A stretch of DNA of 64,000 bases from Aphanomyces cochlioides (lineage: Eukaryota; Oomycota; Saprolegniomycetes; Saprolegniales; Verrucalvaceae): NCBI GenBank assembly GCA_019828595.1, contig JAHQRK010000005.1:3162001-3226000 (forward strand). Direction: 5' to 3'. The notes beneath the pieces are model-generated. The model did no database searches, was not told where the DNA came from, and worked only from the letters and a program-made list of their open reading frames with translations. This document shows positions 19,515 to 29,754 of this stretch, piece after piece (position 1 is the first letter of the stretch; the number at the start of each line of letters is the position of its first letter). A program made the position numbers and the translations under genes.

Positions 19515-21626
19515 TGAGATCATCGGGTAGGAGGAACATTGCTTACTGCTTGATAGGTCTTGGACGTGGTAATGGCTCCGTCGGTGGTGTGCTAAAAGAC
19601 TCGTGAGCGAGGAATGACCATCAAGATCCACCGCAAGCCAACTGTGCTGCCTCGAAACGACTCTCTCCGTGTCGCTGAAGCGTCAATCTTTTCTCTACAA
19701 GCAACGTCGTTCGTCCGTTCGGTCGCATGATCATACAGATCGTTTGCACTAATGAGTTGACGACCATGTCTGTCCGTCACTGGCATCGTTTCGACGTCTA
19801 TCGGGGGTGAAGTCGACGCGGACTGAGGGCCAGATGTAGCAGGCATGCCTTCTCGGAGGAGCCTCGACGAAACCCTCGCTACGACTGGATGGATCGTCTT
19901 CTCACTAGAAAATCGTTGTTTAGCTGACAGGCAGATGGAAAAATAGTAGTCTTACAGCGCATTTGCGCTGTCCATTTGGCCAGAACGGCGGGGCCGCGGT
20001 CTTCTATTCATATTGCAAAGTCTTCAGCCAGAAGTGCGTACCGTGAGCTTTGTGTTGGCCATCCATCGTCATTTTTCCTAGACCTCGATGGTTATTTCCA
20101 ATGGCGAGAGTATGATCTGCACGAGTTCTCTGTCGGGCGAGCTCCCTTCTCGTCAGTCATGTTGTCCTCGTCATCGCCTTCCCTACGATGATTGTTTGAA
20201 ACTTTGAGAGTCTTCCCATGGCCGTACTCGTGAATTGCCGCGCGTTTTGAACGCTCTGACGCAGACCGACGATGGACCCGGACAGTGAGATAATCGTCCA
20301 CGGTCATGACTGTCACGTCAGACGTCGGGTTGGTTATCCTATCCGCTCGGTCACTACAATTGAAGCACTCGAGCCATGTACGCTAGAATCGAAGCAGTCG
20401 GTCTAGCCACGTTGAACGTTAGACAAAGCGCAAGATCGCAGCCACCTTGTATCACTGTTGGTGCGCCGCCGCCTCTTGGAGAGTTTGCCGAGCTCAACTT
20501 TAGGGAGCTGACTCGGAGTGTACTGTGGTTGCATGGTCTCATTGCTCTTGACGTGGACACTGATCGGCCGCTCCATCTTCAGCAAATTCCGTGATGACCC
20601 GATGGAGACTGCGTGGGCTTTCGTCTGATCTGCCCCGGGCTATGCAAGATTTGGCTAGCTATTCATGGAGTAGAGAGAGAGATACCTGACATGATAGTTC
20701 AGATATGTCTTGCTGTTGCAGTGCAATCTCTCTCATCTCGTTCTCGACGGATTCCAGCGGAGCGAGCTGCAATGCCGTGACGAGTCGTCCGAGACCAAAC
20801 ACTTACACTCGATGGGGGCTTTGTCAGTAGCTGTAGAGTATGCTGCGCTGTGGATGTTATGTTGCTTGAAGGGATCACAGGCACTGGATGATCCATTGCC
20901 AAGAGGATATGTGATCTCAGTGAAGTTCAACTGTACGAAGACAGAGGCTACAAATTGGATATAAGCGAGATGGAGCGGGCGGCGCTTCAGAGCTAGCTGG
21001 ACGTACAATGTCGTCCCCAGTCGTCGGGAGAATGCGTCAGTCACGAGCTGGAATGCCGAGACGTTTCAATCTCAACTAAAAAAGAGATGACGACGCCTCT
21101 TGGGTAAGACAGTTATCAAACACAGTCTTGAAGCAGCGTAAACCAAAGTTATGCTGGACGACTGCATGTCATTGTACAGCCAAGGAGCCCCCTTCTCCTT
21201 GTTGCTTGTGCAAAAAGCGATAGAAGGTCTGCATGCCAATATGCATAAGCGTCTTCCGCGTCGTACGACTTGAAAATCCATGTAATGCAACGCATTGGAC
21301 GTATTCCTCAGAACGTATGCTTATATACCACGTCGAGACACGCCACCATTGTCGGGTTCATTTCACTTGCAGTACACTTCGGCAATCGTCTCCGTGACTG
21401 CATGAGCCGCGGTCAAACTCAAACTCATATTGCAATGCACATGGAATCTTTCACTTTTCCAGCATCATTGCGATTGAAAATCGGTGCTCTTGCGGAGAAC
21501 AAGGTACTAGATGACTTCTCGTGGCTTTTCCAAGAGCTAGCACATGCCCGAGGTCTGAAGACCACGTAATATGAAGGCATTCGTCGGCTAAGCCATGCGA
21601 TTACTTTGTCCATCAAGTTTGGACTG
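19515..21626. other. Gene-poor stretch with short unassigned frames
   Basis: No frame here can be tied to a family. Minus-strand stretches of gene-like composition occur at about 20403-20585 (RPISVHVKSNETMQPQ; KLSKRRRRTNSDTRW) and 20092-20316, and a weaker one at 20733-21044. These are broken by stops and may continue the decayed area beginning at 17.8 kb. Confidence 0.4.
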
Positions 21627-21713
21627 GGGTTGACGGGGTTTCCTACCTTAGGGTTTTATGAATTGGGGTGAAGGGTTTACGTTGAGGGTTAATAGTCGAA
21701 GGGTGAAAGGGGT
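21627..21713 (+). other. G-run tract, quadruplex-capable, telomere-like words
   Basis: Eight runs of three or four G lie on the plus strand within about 87 bp, with short spacers, including the words TTAGGGTTTT and GAGGGTTAAT. It ends about 18 bp before the ATG of the next gene. It may form G-quadruplexes or be a degenerate interstitial telomeric repeat. Confidence 0.45.
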
Positions 21714-21731
21714 TTCTGACACATCGTGTTC

Positions 21732-22241
21732 ATGGAAGAAAATCCGAAGGCAGAAGCTGTGCATGCTGTAATTGCATTTGTGAAGAGAGAACGCCCCCGA
21801 GCTCTGACAAAGGAAGAGCGACTTGATATTCTCATGTTATGTGCCCAACTCAAGCTCGCCGGGGAGAAATATGTGAGCGTGAAAGTCGCGAAACTACTCG
21901 GCCGGAGCAAATCTATCGTTCAATCTGTCTGGGCTGAATTCACCGCCACAAAAGGCGTCAGTGTCCAAACGGCAGCAGGAAATCGAAGTAACCATGCCAC
22001 GCGATTCCCAAGGACACCTGTTGTCATCAATTTGGTCATCGAATTTGTACGGCAACGGCAAGGTCTCGGACTCACGACCGAGGTGACAGATATTATGCAA
22101 TGCCTGGTGGAGAACCGCGTCCTTCAAGTCGACCATAGAGACAGCAAGTCAGTTCAGGCATCTCTACGGGCCATTTCGCGGTTCCTGCGCACAATTAACA
22201 ACATCAAAGCCACGGAAGGAAAGCTATCGTTGATCAATTGA
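21732..22241 (+). CDS. Transposase-type helix-turn-helix protein without catalytic domain
   Basis: 169-residue single-exon frame starting MEENPKAEAVHAVIAFVKRE. The region RALTKEERLDILMLCAQLKL, then KVAKLLGRSKSIVQSVWAEF, has the helix-turn-helix layout of Tc1/mariner-like or pogo-like transposase DNA-binding domains, and a second helical block (PVVINLVIEFVRQRQGLGLT; VQASLRAISRFLRTIN) could be a second HTH. The frame then stops; no DDE domain or terminal repeats were found. It may be a transposase 5' remnant or a domesticated DNA-binding protein. Confidence 0.55.
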   Translation: MEENPKAEAVHAVIAFVKRERPRALTKEERLDILMLCAQLKLAGEKYVSVKVAKLLGRSKSIVQSVWAEFTATKGVSVQTAAGNRSNHATRFPRTPVVINLVIEFVRQRQGLGLTTEVTDIMQCLVENRVLQVDHRDSKSVQASLRAISRFLRTINNIKATEGKLSLIN

Positions 22242-22302
22242 CACAATACTATATATAGAGATCTCTTCGTCTCGTTGCTATACTTGGAATCGTCTTGCTC
22301 TC

Positions 22303-23581
22303 ATGTCGACACCGCGACAGCTCATGGCTCAACCCTCCTCGGCTTCGAGCCCTCTCTGGAAGACACGAGATGCCAAGTGCATCAAGTCAGGAGCGCATCA
22401 TGCGATCTATTGGGTCAAGCAGGGTCCTAGCACCACCAAGGACAAATACGGCAACACAATTCCTGGCGCGACGTCGTACGTCCCAGCAGCTAAATACACT
22501 GGCGAGTGGCAAGGTGATGCGAAGAGCGGCTACGGCACGTACGTCTGTGGGAGCGGCAACAAGTACGAAGGTGAATGGCAAGATGGAAAGCGTCACGGCA
22601 AGGGCACTCTGTGGGTCAAGCGAAAAGGCTCGAGCAAGCTCATCAAGCAGTACACTGGAGATTGGGTCGACGACAAACGCCAGGTGCGTCGACGGCATGT
22701 TGGACGCCTTGATTCACTCTTCCTTGTAGGGACTTGGCGTCTTTTACTACGAAGATGGCGGCAAGTACGAAGGTTTCTGGACCAAGAATTGCCGCGACGG
22801 CAAAGGTCGCATGACGTACGCCGATGGCTCTGTCTACGAAGGCCACTGGAGTGCCAACGAGCGCAGTGGCATGGGTATTCTCACCATGCGTACGTCATGA
22901 CAGGCTGCTTCGTCTTGCTAACGAGCCACGATAGCTAATGGCAATCGCTACGAAGGCTACTGGATGCACGACAAGAAGGAAGGCCCAGGTCGGTTCTTCT
23001 ACAAGAGTACGCACAAAGTCTACGAAGCTGAGTGGCTCGACGACATGCCCAAGTGTGGAGTACGTCAGCCAGAGAGAGAGAGAGAGCTAAACTCACGGCC
23101 TTCTAGACATACCATGACGTGGCAGAATCTGCATTCGACAAACCGCCGGAAGCGTTCGAGCTGCCAGAGGTACGCCGCGTCCTCTGCGCTATGCAACTTC
23201 AGCGGCTATTTGCTGTAGCTCGAGCTTGAAAACCCTGAAAGCGTCTTGAACGAAACGATCATGCAGCTCCGTGAAGCTCGTCTTGAAGCTGCTCATGGAG
23301 CCACAGTCTTCTCGCTCCCGTCAGATACACACAAGCGTATCCAGGAAGAATTCCATGCGATTGATACGCGCCGCCGTGGTGTCATCCGCTGTGTCGACCT
23401 GGTTCGAATTCTGGAGAGTGTCGAGGAAGACGATCACGATGGATATGAAGACCGCGTCTTGGCTCTCCTGAGTGAACTAGGAGCGTCCTACGACACACTC
23501 ATTACGTTGCCGGAGTGCATGGACATCATGGCGCTCCTGCTTGAGCCTGTGGATGACAAGGAAGAAAGCAATTGCACGTAG
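22303..23581 (+). CDS. MORN3-like MORN-repeat protein with C-terminal extension
   Basis: Five exons give about 362 residues. An N-terminal WKTRDAKCIKSGAHHAIY segment is followed by tandem MORN repeats (YTGEWQGDAKSGYGTY, YEGEWQDGKRHGKGTLW, YEGFWTKNCRDGKGRMTYA, YEGHWSANERSGMGIL, YEGYWMHDKKEGPGRFFY), ending EWLDDMPKCG, which closely matches MORN3. The C-terminal part (IQEEFHAIDTRRRGVIRCVD, LVRILESVEEDD) looks like a degenerate EF-hand pair and is absent from the animal MORN3 I know. A cytoskeletal or flagellar role is likely, as this lineage has flagellated zoospores. It converges on the uS15m gene with about 50 bp between stops. Confidence 0.85.
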
Positions 23582-23632
23582 CATGCAAGATGGAATGTCA
23601 TATTGGAAACAAGCTTGACTTTCAAAGTCTCT

Positions 23633-24130
23633 CTACGTGAAACGCAAACCTAAAGCCGCCACAACCGCACGGTATTGAGTGAGGTTTTCTCGGCGGAGGT
23701 ATTGCAAGAGCTTCTTGCGTTGGCTAATCATCGCCTGCAATCCACGTCGCGAGTGGTTGTCCTTCTTGTGGTCGCGGAAGTGCTCGGTCATGCGCTTGAT
23801 CTTTTGTGTCAGAATGGCGATTTGGACTTCGGACGAGCCAGTGTCTCCTGGAAAGCGCTGGAAGGCAGCAATGGCCTTTTGAATCGCCAATTTGTTGAGC
23901 TCTGCTTGCGACGCGTTCTCTAGACTAAGCGATCGAACGACTTCTTCTGGAACACCTTCGATCTGCGACTTCTTAAATCCCATGCGCAAATCTTCTTCAG
24001 ACGCAGGGGCAGGCGCAACATAGTTGAACACACGCTGCTTTTCTCCACCAACGGACGAACTGAAAGCTGCTGCGGCAGATCGGGAAGGGGCCAACGAAGC
24101 GCCGACTCGACAGACCAACGTGCGCAGCAT
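23633..24130 (-). CDS. Mitochondrial small ribosomal subunit protein uS15
   Basis: Single-exon 165-residue protein. The N-terminus (MLRTLVCRVGASLAPSRSAA) is a typical mitochondrial presequence. The C-terminal half holds the S15 core: DTGSSEVQIAILTQKIKRM, TEHFRDHKKDNHSRRGLQAM and KKLLQYLRRENLTQYRAVV, ending ALGLRFT. The rRNA-contacting segment HSRRGL is intact. The protein is longer than bacterial S15 because of the presequence and a linker. Confidence 0.95.
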   Translation of the reverse strand: MLRTLVCRVGASLAPSRSAAAAFSSSVGGEKQRVFNYVAPAPASEEDLRMGFKKSQIEGVPEEVVRSLSLENASQAELNKLAIQKAIAAFQRFPGDTGSSEVQIAILTQKIKRMTEHFRDHKKDNHSRRGLQAMISQRKKLLQYLRRENLTQYRAVVAALGLRFT

Positions 24131-24261
24131 GGTTCAACAATGATTGGGTCGCCCACCACTACTTGGGATTGACCAATCAGAAAATTTAGGAAAAATAAAT
24201 TCGAAATAAAATAAAAATAAAATTCAGAATTTCAATTTTTCGCTCATTTTTTTACCTCTCG

Positions 24262-24270
24262 TATCCGGAT
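24262..24270. promoter_or_regulatory. TATCCGGAT motif upstream of the first amidase-like gene
   Basis: About 52 bp upstream of the ATG at 24322, between the divergent uS15m and amidase-like genes; CCAAT-type words lie near 24165-24180. Confidence 0.45.
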
Positions 24271-24321
24271 GCTGTTTGACACGTCACGTGACAAATCCCT
24301 TTTTGCTGAAGTGAGCGACGA

Positions 24322-25502
24322 TGAGCCTCGCATTGTCAAAGAGCCACGCCCCGTATGACCCACGCGTAGGACGACGCCATGTATTCAATTGTTTAAAGAC
24401 GAAATGTGGTTTCTCGTAGACTGTGACGGTTGCAGCGACGCAAATGCGCTGTGGCAACCCCGAGACGAACATTACCAAGGCGGAAAACTTAGTCCGGATT
24501 GCCCATCAACAAGGCGCGCAGATTGTGCTCTTGCAGGAACTCTTCCAGCATACTTACTTCCCCATGGAATTGTCGAGCCAAAACTTTCAATTGGCGGAAA
24601 CTCTTGAAACGTCGGGCATCATCCGCGGCATGCAAGCTTTGGCTAAGGAACTCCGCGTGGTCTTGCCCATTTCGTTCTTTGAGCGCTACAAGAACAGCTA
24701 CTACAACTCTGTTGCAGTCATTGATGCTGATGGTTCAATTTTGGGTGTCGCTCGTAAGGCCCATATCTCAGGTACACGATGCATTCACGTTCACAAAGAT
24801 ACGAATTTGACAGATCGCCTTGGCTACAACGACAAATACTATTTTACCCCAAGCGACGATGCTGTTCCAGTATTCCAAACGGTAGATCAACACTTGTTGT
24901 GGACTTGAACTGATCTGCTTAGCGTTATGCAACAATCGGTATTGGCATTGGTTCGGACCAATGGTACCCAGAACATGCTCGTTTGTTGGCCATCAAGGGC
25001 GCCGAGATCATTTTCTACCCAAGTGCTCTTGGAAGCAACCAATACGTAAGGATGCGATTATCTTTCAATGAATAAAACGGTCTCGTAGGACGTGCAATAC
25101 GACCCTCGTGATCAATGGCACCGTGTGATGCAAGGCCATGCTGCTGCGAACATGATTCCAATTGTGGCATCAAACCGGTAAGAATTTCATCGCAATAGTC
25201 ATGGCTGAACTTGGCGACCGCAGTGCTGGCACGGAGCAAAGCGATGGCGTTCAAGTGACGTTCTGTGGTTCTTCCATGATCATTGGCAACACGGGTGAAA
25301 TGGTATGGAAGTTTCCATTGCCACCCAGCTAATTCTGATTTGCTAGGCCAAGATCGCAGATCGTGACTCGGAAGGGGCGTTGGTTGATGCCCTCCCGTTG
25401 GAAAAGTTCCACATACGTCGTGCCAGCTGGGGACTTCTTCGTGACCGCCGCCCCAATTTGTACAAAGAACTCTTGACTCGTGATGGCAACGCCGCCGCGT
25501 AG
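24322..25502 (+). CDS. N-carbamoylputrescine-amidase-like protein lacking the catalytic cysteine, copy 1
   Basis: Nitrilase-superfamily protein of about 315 residues after removing six introns. It follows N-carbamoylputrescine amidase (arginine-to-putrescine route) along its length: TVTVAATQM, IVLLQELFQ with the catalytic Glu (about residue 55), SILGVARKAHIS with the catalytic Lys (about 128), LGYNDKYYFTPSD, VMQGHAAANMIPIVASNR and RASWGLLRDRRPNLYKELLT. Where the family has ICWDQWFPE, this reads IGSDQWYPE: the nucleophilic Cys is Gly (about 165) and the next Trp is Ser. Exon 1 encodes only MSLALSKSHAPYDPR. Amidase activity is therefore unlikely; a structural or regulatory role is inferred. Confidence 0.9.
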
Positions 25503-26647
25503 ATAGATTTGACATTTCAATTTCATGTTTTCCGATTTTGGTGTCCACGACTGTGACTCACGAGGATTACTGTAATAATGCAACTATTATCCTTCTATCC
25601 TGCACGTCTAATTGGTTGAAATTCATTATAAAATCATTTAAGCGTTATCCTTCACTATTAGCTTGTAAAAACTCCAATAAGTTCATAAGATCTTATGGTG
25701 GAGCACCAAACACCCCTATAATATTGAGCATGCTTTGGTCGTTCTCGCGACAAAAGAGAATATTCCCATGGGGGCGACATCGTGCAAAGTTTTCAGCCAC
25801 AATTTTACCACGTAGTACAGCAACATACAAATGCCTTGGACACTTGTTTCTGCTAGAAATGCTCTCGTTCTTTTTGAAATATACTCGCCAGGCTGTAAGT
25901 TACTTGCATCGTCTTTGGAATCCCTTAAAAGAAGCTGTTCATTGTATTGTGGATTCGCTAGAAATTTCCCAATTTGGATTCGTTTTTTGTATCAATCTCC
26001 AATCGCGCCAATACATTGGACGAATGAAAATTAGAACAGTACTTTCTCTCATGGGAACTGTACTTTCTTTAAAATTTTATTCAGCCAATCACAATCGCCC
26101 AAATTATTTATTAGCCAATGGCGTCGATTGGTGAATCGATCCGCCGGCGTGATTCGATTGAACGGGGTCTGGAAATTCGTATCAAATCAACAATAGAAAA
26201 CTTGCAACGAACTACCATTAGCATACCTCAAAGAATCATCCACGCACAGTGGACATTTCTCCACTGTAAGGCCTTTTTTGTTGCGAGCTAGGTATGTAGT
26301 GCATCGATACGTGCATCAAACTCGCTGCTTGTGGCTCTTTCATGCTAAAACAACTCGAATCTAATGCAAGATAAAAGACAACTTGTCAAACAAATGAGTC
26401 GTCATATGTCCAGTGGATAGCATTTATATTTATAACCAATCAATAAAAGAATACAATTTAACTGGTGAAAATTAAATTTATTACATAATCCGTCGTTGTT
26501 TCGTTAAATTGCAACGCCTTTTTTGTTAGTATACATGTGGTCACGTACTTAATAAAATAACTTGGTTTCATTATATAAATTGCCCGAAAGGACTTAGAGG
26601 TGTCGCTTCAACATGGAAAGAGTTGGGCCAGAGATTTCGAATTAGCG
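25503..26647. other. AT-rich spacer between the two amidase-like genes
   Basis: About 1.1 kb. A frame free of stops runs 25538-26134 on the plus strand with no ATG until about 25729 and no recognisable domain. CCAAT/ATTGG words cluster at 26080-26140, and a short hairpin (ACAGTGGA and TCCACTGT arms) lies near 26246-26270. No RNA gene or transposon ends recognised. Confidence 0.5.
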
Positions 26648-27801
26648 ATGAGTGCCACCCAAAGCGCCGGGCCACGCGTACAGCCAAAACACGATTCTAA
26701 CTTGACATGGAGCATTGTAGACCGTCACGGTGGCGTCCACGCAGATGGCATGCACGACATTGGATGCCAACATCAAGAAAGCCGAGACACTCATCCGAAT
26801 TGCTCATCAACGTGGGGCTCAAATTGTACTCTTGCAAGAACTCTTCCAGCATATGTACTTCCCCATCGACTTGGCAAGCCAGAACTTTCAGTTAGCAGAA
26901 ACTCTCGAGGCGTCAGGAATCGTCAGAGGCATGCAAGCTCTCGCTAAAGAGCTCCATGTCGTGCTTCCCGTCTCATTCTTTGAGCGATACAAGAACAACT
27001 ATTACAACTCCGTTGCAGTTATCGACGCTGACGGATCAATCTTGGGCGTGGTTCGAAAGGCACATATATCAGGTATACTCGTGTTTCCTGACTGTATGCT
27101 CAAAGAACTACAGATCGCCTGGGCTACAATGACAAGTATTATTTCACACCAAGTGATGACAACGTGCGTGTCTTCCACACGGTAATTTGAGTCCTACAAA
27201 CGATGTCTCACTCGTGCTGCGTTGCTAGCAATACGCCACCATTGGTATTGGTATTGGATCCGATCAATGGTACCCGGAACACGCTCGCTTGCTTGTCATT
27301 AAAGGCGCTGAGATCATTTTCTACCCCAGTGCGCTTGGTAGTAACCAATACGTGAGTCAAAATCGTCCAAGGCTATTTCAAGCTCTCACTAGGACGTCCA
27401 GTATGATCCTCGTGATCAATGGCATCGCGTAATGCAAGGTCATGCTGCTGCGAATATGGTTCCCATTGTTGTTTCGAATCGGTACGCCATCGACTATTGT
27501 TATTCTTTCGTATAATGTGTCAATGCAGCGTGGGGACTGAAGACAGTGAAGGCGTTGTTGTCACGTTTTGCGGTTCGTCGTTCATTGCTGGCAACACGGG
27601 TGAATTGGTACTGGCAACTTTTTGCTTGAATATCTTATGCATTTCTTGTAGTTGAAGATTGCTGATCGCGACTCGGAAGGCGTCTTGGTCGATGCCCTGC
27701 CTCTAGAAAAGTTTCACACGCGCCGTGCTAGCTGGGGCTTGCTACGAGACCGCAGACCTCATCTATACAAAGGTCTTGCCACTCGAGATGGCAATGCATG
27801 A
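26648..27801 (+). CDS. N-carbamoylputrescine-amidase-like protein lacking the catalytic cysteine, copy 2
   Basis: Tandem paralogue of the gene at 24322-25502 with the same exon plan: a short first exon (MSATQSAGPR) joined to TVTVASTQMACTTLDANIK. Glu (VLLQELFQ) and Lys (GVVRKAHIS) of the nitrilase triad are kept, and the motif again reads IGSDQWYPE instead of ICWDQWFPE. Downstream motifs HRVMQGHAAANMVPIVVSNR and RASWGLLRDRRPHLYKGLAT match the family. Both copies share the Cys-to-Gly change while differing elsewhere, so loss preceded the duplication and the frame has been maintained since. It ends at TGA 27799-27801. Confidence 0.9.
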
Positions 27802-27842
27802 TCGAACCCAATGAACTCTATGCTAAGCCAAATGTAGCTGTT

Positions 27843-27950
27843 GATTGGCTAATTTCAATATAGAACAGCCAATGAAATGTTCAAAGTTTGAAATCCAGTA
27901 CTGAAATGAACAGCATTGATTGGCTGTAAATGATCCAAAATACAGCCAAT
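27843..27950. promoter_or_regulatory. CCAAT-box cluster upstream of RPF1
   Basis: Four CCAAT/ATTGG words in alternating orientation (about 27846, 27869, 27918 and 27946), the layout expected for NF-Y binding, 70-180 bp before the RPF1 start. Confidence 0.5.
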
Positions 27951-28020
27951 CAAAGCGTTTCATTTGAAAGATGAGCTCACTATCCAAAAATTGGTTGGAA
28001 GACGCCACGGCCGAGGTCAA

Positions 28021-29092
28021 ATGGGCAAGGAAGACAAGCGTGACAGACGAGACAAGAAGGATGAAGCCGAAGAAAAGGTTGTAGCGCCTGCTCACCTTCG
28101 TAAGAATCCATCGGCTATCAAGAACAAAATCAAGCGACAGGAAATCATGGTCAAATACAAGAAGGAAAAGAAAGCCATGCGTGAAGAGAAGCGTGTGCAG
28201 CGCAAGAAAGAAGCAGAAGAACTTGGTGACAAAGCACCTCCCAAGCTTGTGCCACGCACAATTGATAACACGCGTGAACAAGAAGTCACGATGATCTCAG
28301 CAGAAGATGAAGAAATAGTCGGTGATGAAATGGACGACGAGTTTGCCTCCATCTTTGGCAACGAAGAGACTCCCAAGATCATGTGGACCACGCGCCCATT
28401 TCCATCCGCCGACTTGTATCCGTTTATCCAAAATCTCATGGAATTCGTGCCCAATTCATTCTATTACAAGCGAGGAACGTACGACATCAAAGACATTTGC
28501 CGTTTTGCTGGCAACAAAGCCTTCACACACGTTGGCATCTTGTCCGAGAAGGAAAAGAAGTGCAACGGGTACTCTTGACATCTTGCTATATTCCTCTCAA
28601 TATGCTGCTTGTAGGATGGTCATTAGCCGCCTTCCTCACGGCCCAACGGCATTTTTCAAAATCTCTAACGTCGTTCTTATGGATAAGATTGAAAACCATG
28701 CGCGCAAGACAAGCCATCAGCCTGAAGTTATCCTCAACAATTTCAACACTCGACTGGGCCATCGCATCGGTCGATTCTTGGGCTCCTTCTTTGAACACAA
28801 GCCTGAATTCATCGGCCGTCAAGTCGTGACGTTCCACAATCAGCGTGACTTTATCTTTGTCCGTCAGCATCGATACATCTTTGACGACAATGGCAAGGTA
28901 GGCCATCGCCATGTTTGCATAACTCATTGATTTCTTGCATTGTAGAAGGCCCGGCTGCAGGAAATCGGGCCAAAGTTTACGATGAAGCTGAGGTGGTTGC
29001 AAGAAGGCACGTTCGACACCAAGTTTGGCGAATACGAATGGATTCACAAGCAGCATGCCATGGACACATCCCGACGAAAATTCCACTTGTAA
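28021..29092 (+). CDS. RPF1: Ribosome production factor 1 (Brix domain)
   Basis: Nucleolar factor for 60S ribosomal subunit assembly. Three exons; about 325 residues. A lysine-rich N-terminus ([20 protein letters not shown]) leads to [13 protein letters not shown], conserved in RPF1, then the Brix domain: [79 protein letters not shown], and the terminal GEYEWIHKQ with DTSRRKFHL. The start at 28021 ([12 protein letters not shown]) is the first ATG in frame; the frame itself opens at 27964 without ATG, and a start at 27971 with an additional intron is possible. Confidence 0.9.
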
Positions 29093-29102
29093 TTCAACAA
29101 AC

Positions 29103-29330
29103 ATGGAGATTGTTTATTGCATCGAAACGACCAAATATCATGCCTTTGAATGCAGTATCAGGACCATCACCACTAGCTATTGCACATGGCTCTGCTGTGT
29201 CTTTGGCTTCGTGGTTGTCTATCCTATAAGCACTTCGGTCATTTATCAAGCCCCGGGAGTCTCATTCGATGATCTCCTCTTGACCTCGGTGAAACCGTTG
29301 TGGCCAAAGGAAGAGCAGGAAAACAAGTGA
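29103..29330 (+). CDS. Small hypothetical membrane protein
   Basis: A 75-residue frame starting MEIVYCIETTKYHAFEC, 10 bp after the RPF1 stop. It has one hydrophobic segment (WLCCVFGFVVVYPISTSVIY) and a charged tail (WPKEEQENK). No family is recognised. The proximity to RPF1 suggests it could also be part of the RPF1 3' UTR. Confidence 0.35.
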   Translation: MEIVYCIETTKYHAFECSIRTITTSYCTWLCCVFGFVVVYPISTSVIYQAPGVSFDDLLLTSVKPLWPKEEQENK

Positions 29331-29418
29331 AGACTCTTGGCATCTTTTGGTTGAGGTATATATAATCGTATTCATTCCCCGACAGGTTAATCTAATACGA
29401 GCAAGTTGACAAGCTTAC

Positions 29419-29754
29419 TTATTGGGTGGATTCAATCAAGTAAGCAATCAAGTCTCGTCGTTCGGAAGGCTTCTTCAAACCAGCGAACACCATCTTGGTA
29501 CCCTTGATGTACTTCTTGGGGGCCAACAAGTATTCAAACAAGGTTTCATCAGTCCACACGACTCCCGAGTTCTTGTTGGCAGCCGAGTACGAGTAGTTTT
29601 CGGCTTGACCAGATTGGCGGTTGATCAAACCATGGAGGTTAGGACCTTGCTTGTGAGCCTCACCGGCAGCGACCGTGTGGCATTGAGCGCACTTGGTCTT
29701 GAAAATCTTGGCACCGTTAGCGGCATCACCTTCACCTCCAGCAACAGCAACCAT
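29419..29754 (-). CDS. Cytochrome c
   Basis: Mitochondrial intermembrane-space electron carrier between complexes III and IV. 111 residues from [19 protein letters not shown]. The haem attachment site KCAQCHTV (CXXCH) and axial Met in [10 protein letters not shown] are present, as are [11 protein letters not shown] and the C-terminal helix [12 protein letters not shown]. The start at 29754 matches the family N-terminus; the frame is open for 11 more codons upstream, which I exclude. It ends about 90 bp from the convergent small frame at 29103-29330. Confidence 0.95.
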   Translation of the reverse strand: MVAVAGGEGDAANGAKIFKTKCAQCHTVAAGEAHKQGPNLHGLINRQSGQAENYSYSAANKNSGVVWTDETLFEYLLAPKKYIKGTKMVFAGLKKPSERRDLIAYLIESTQ

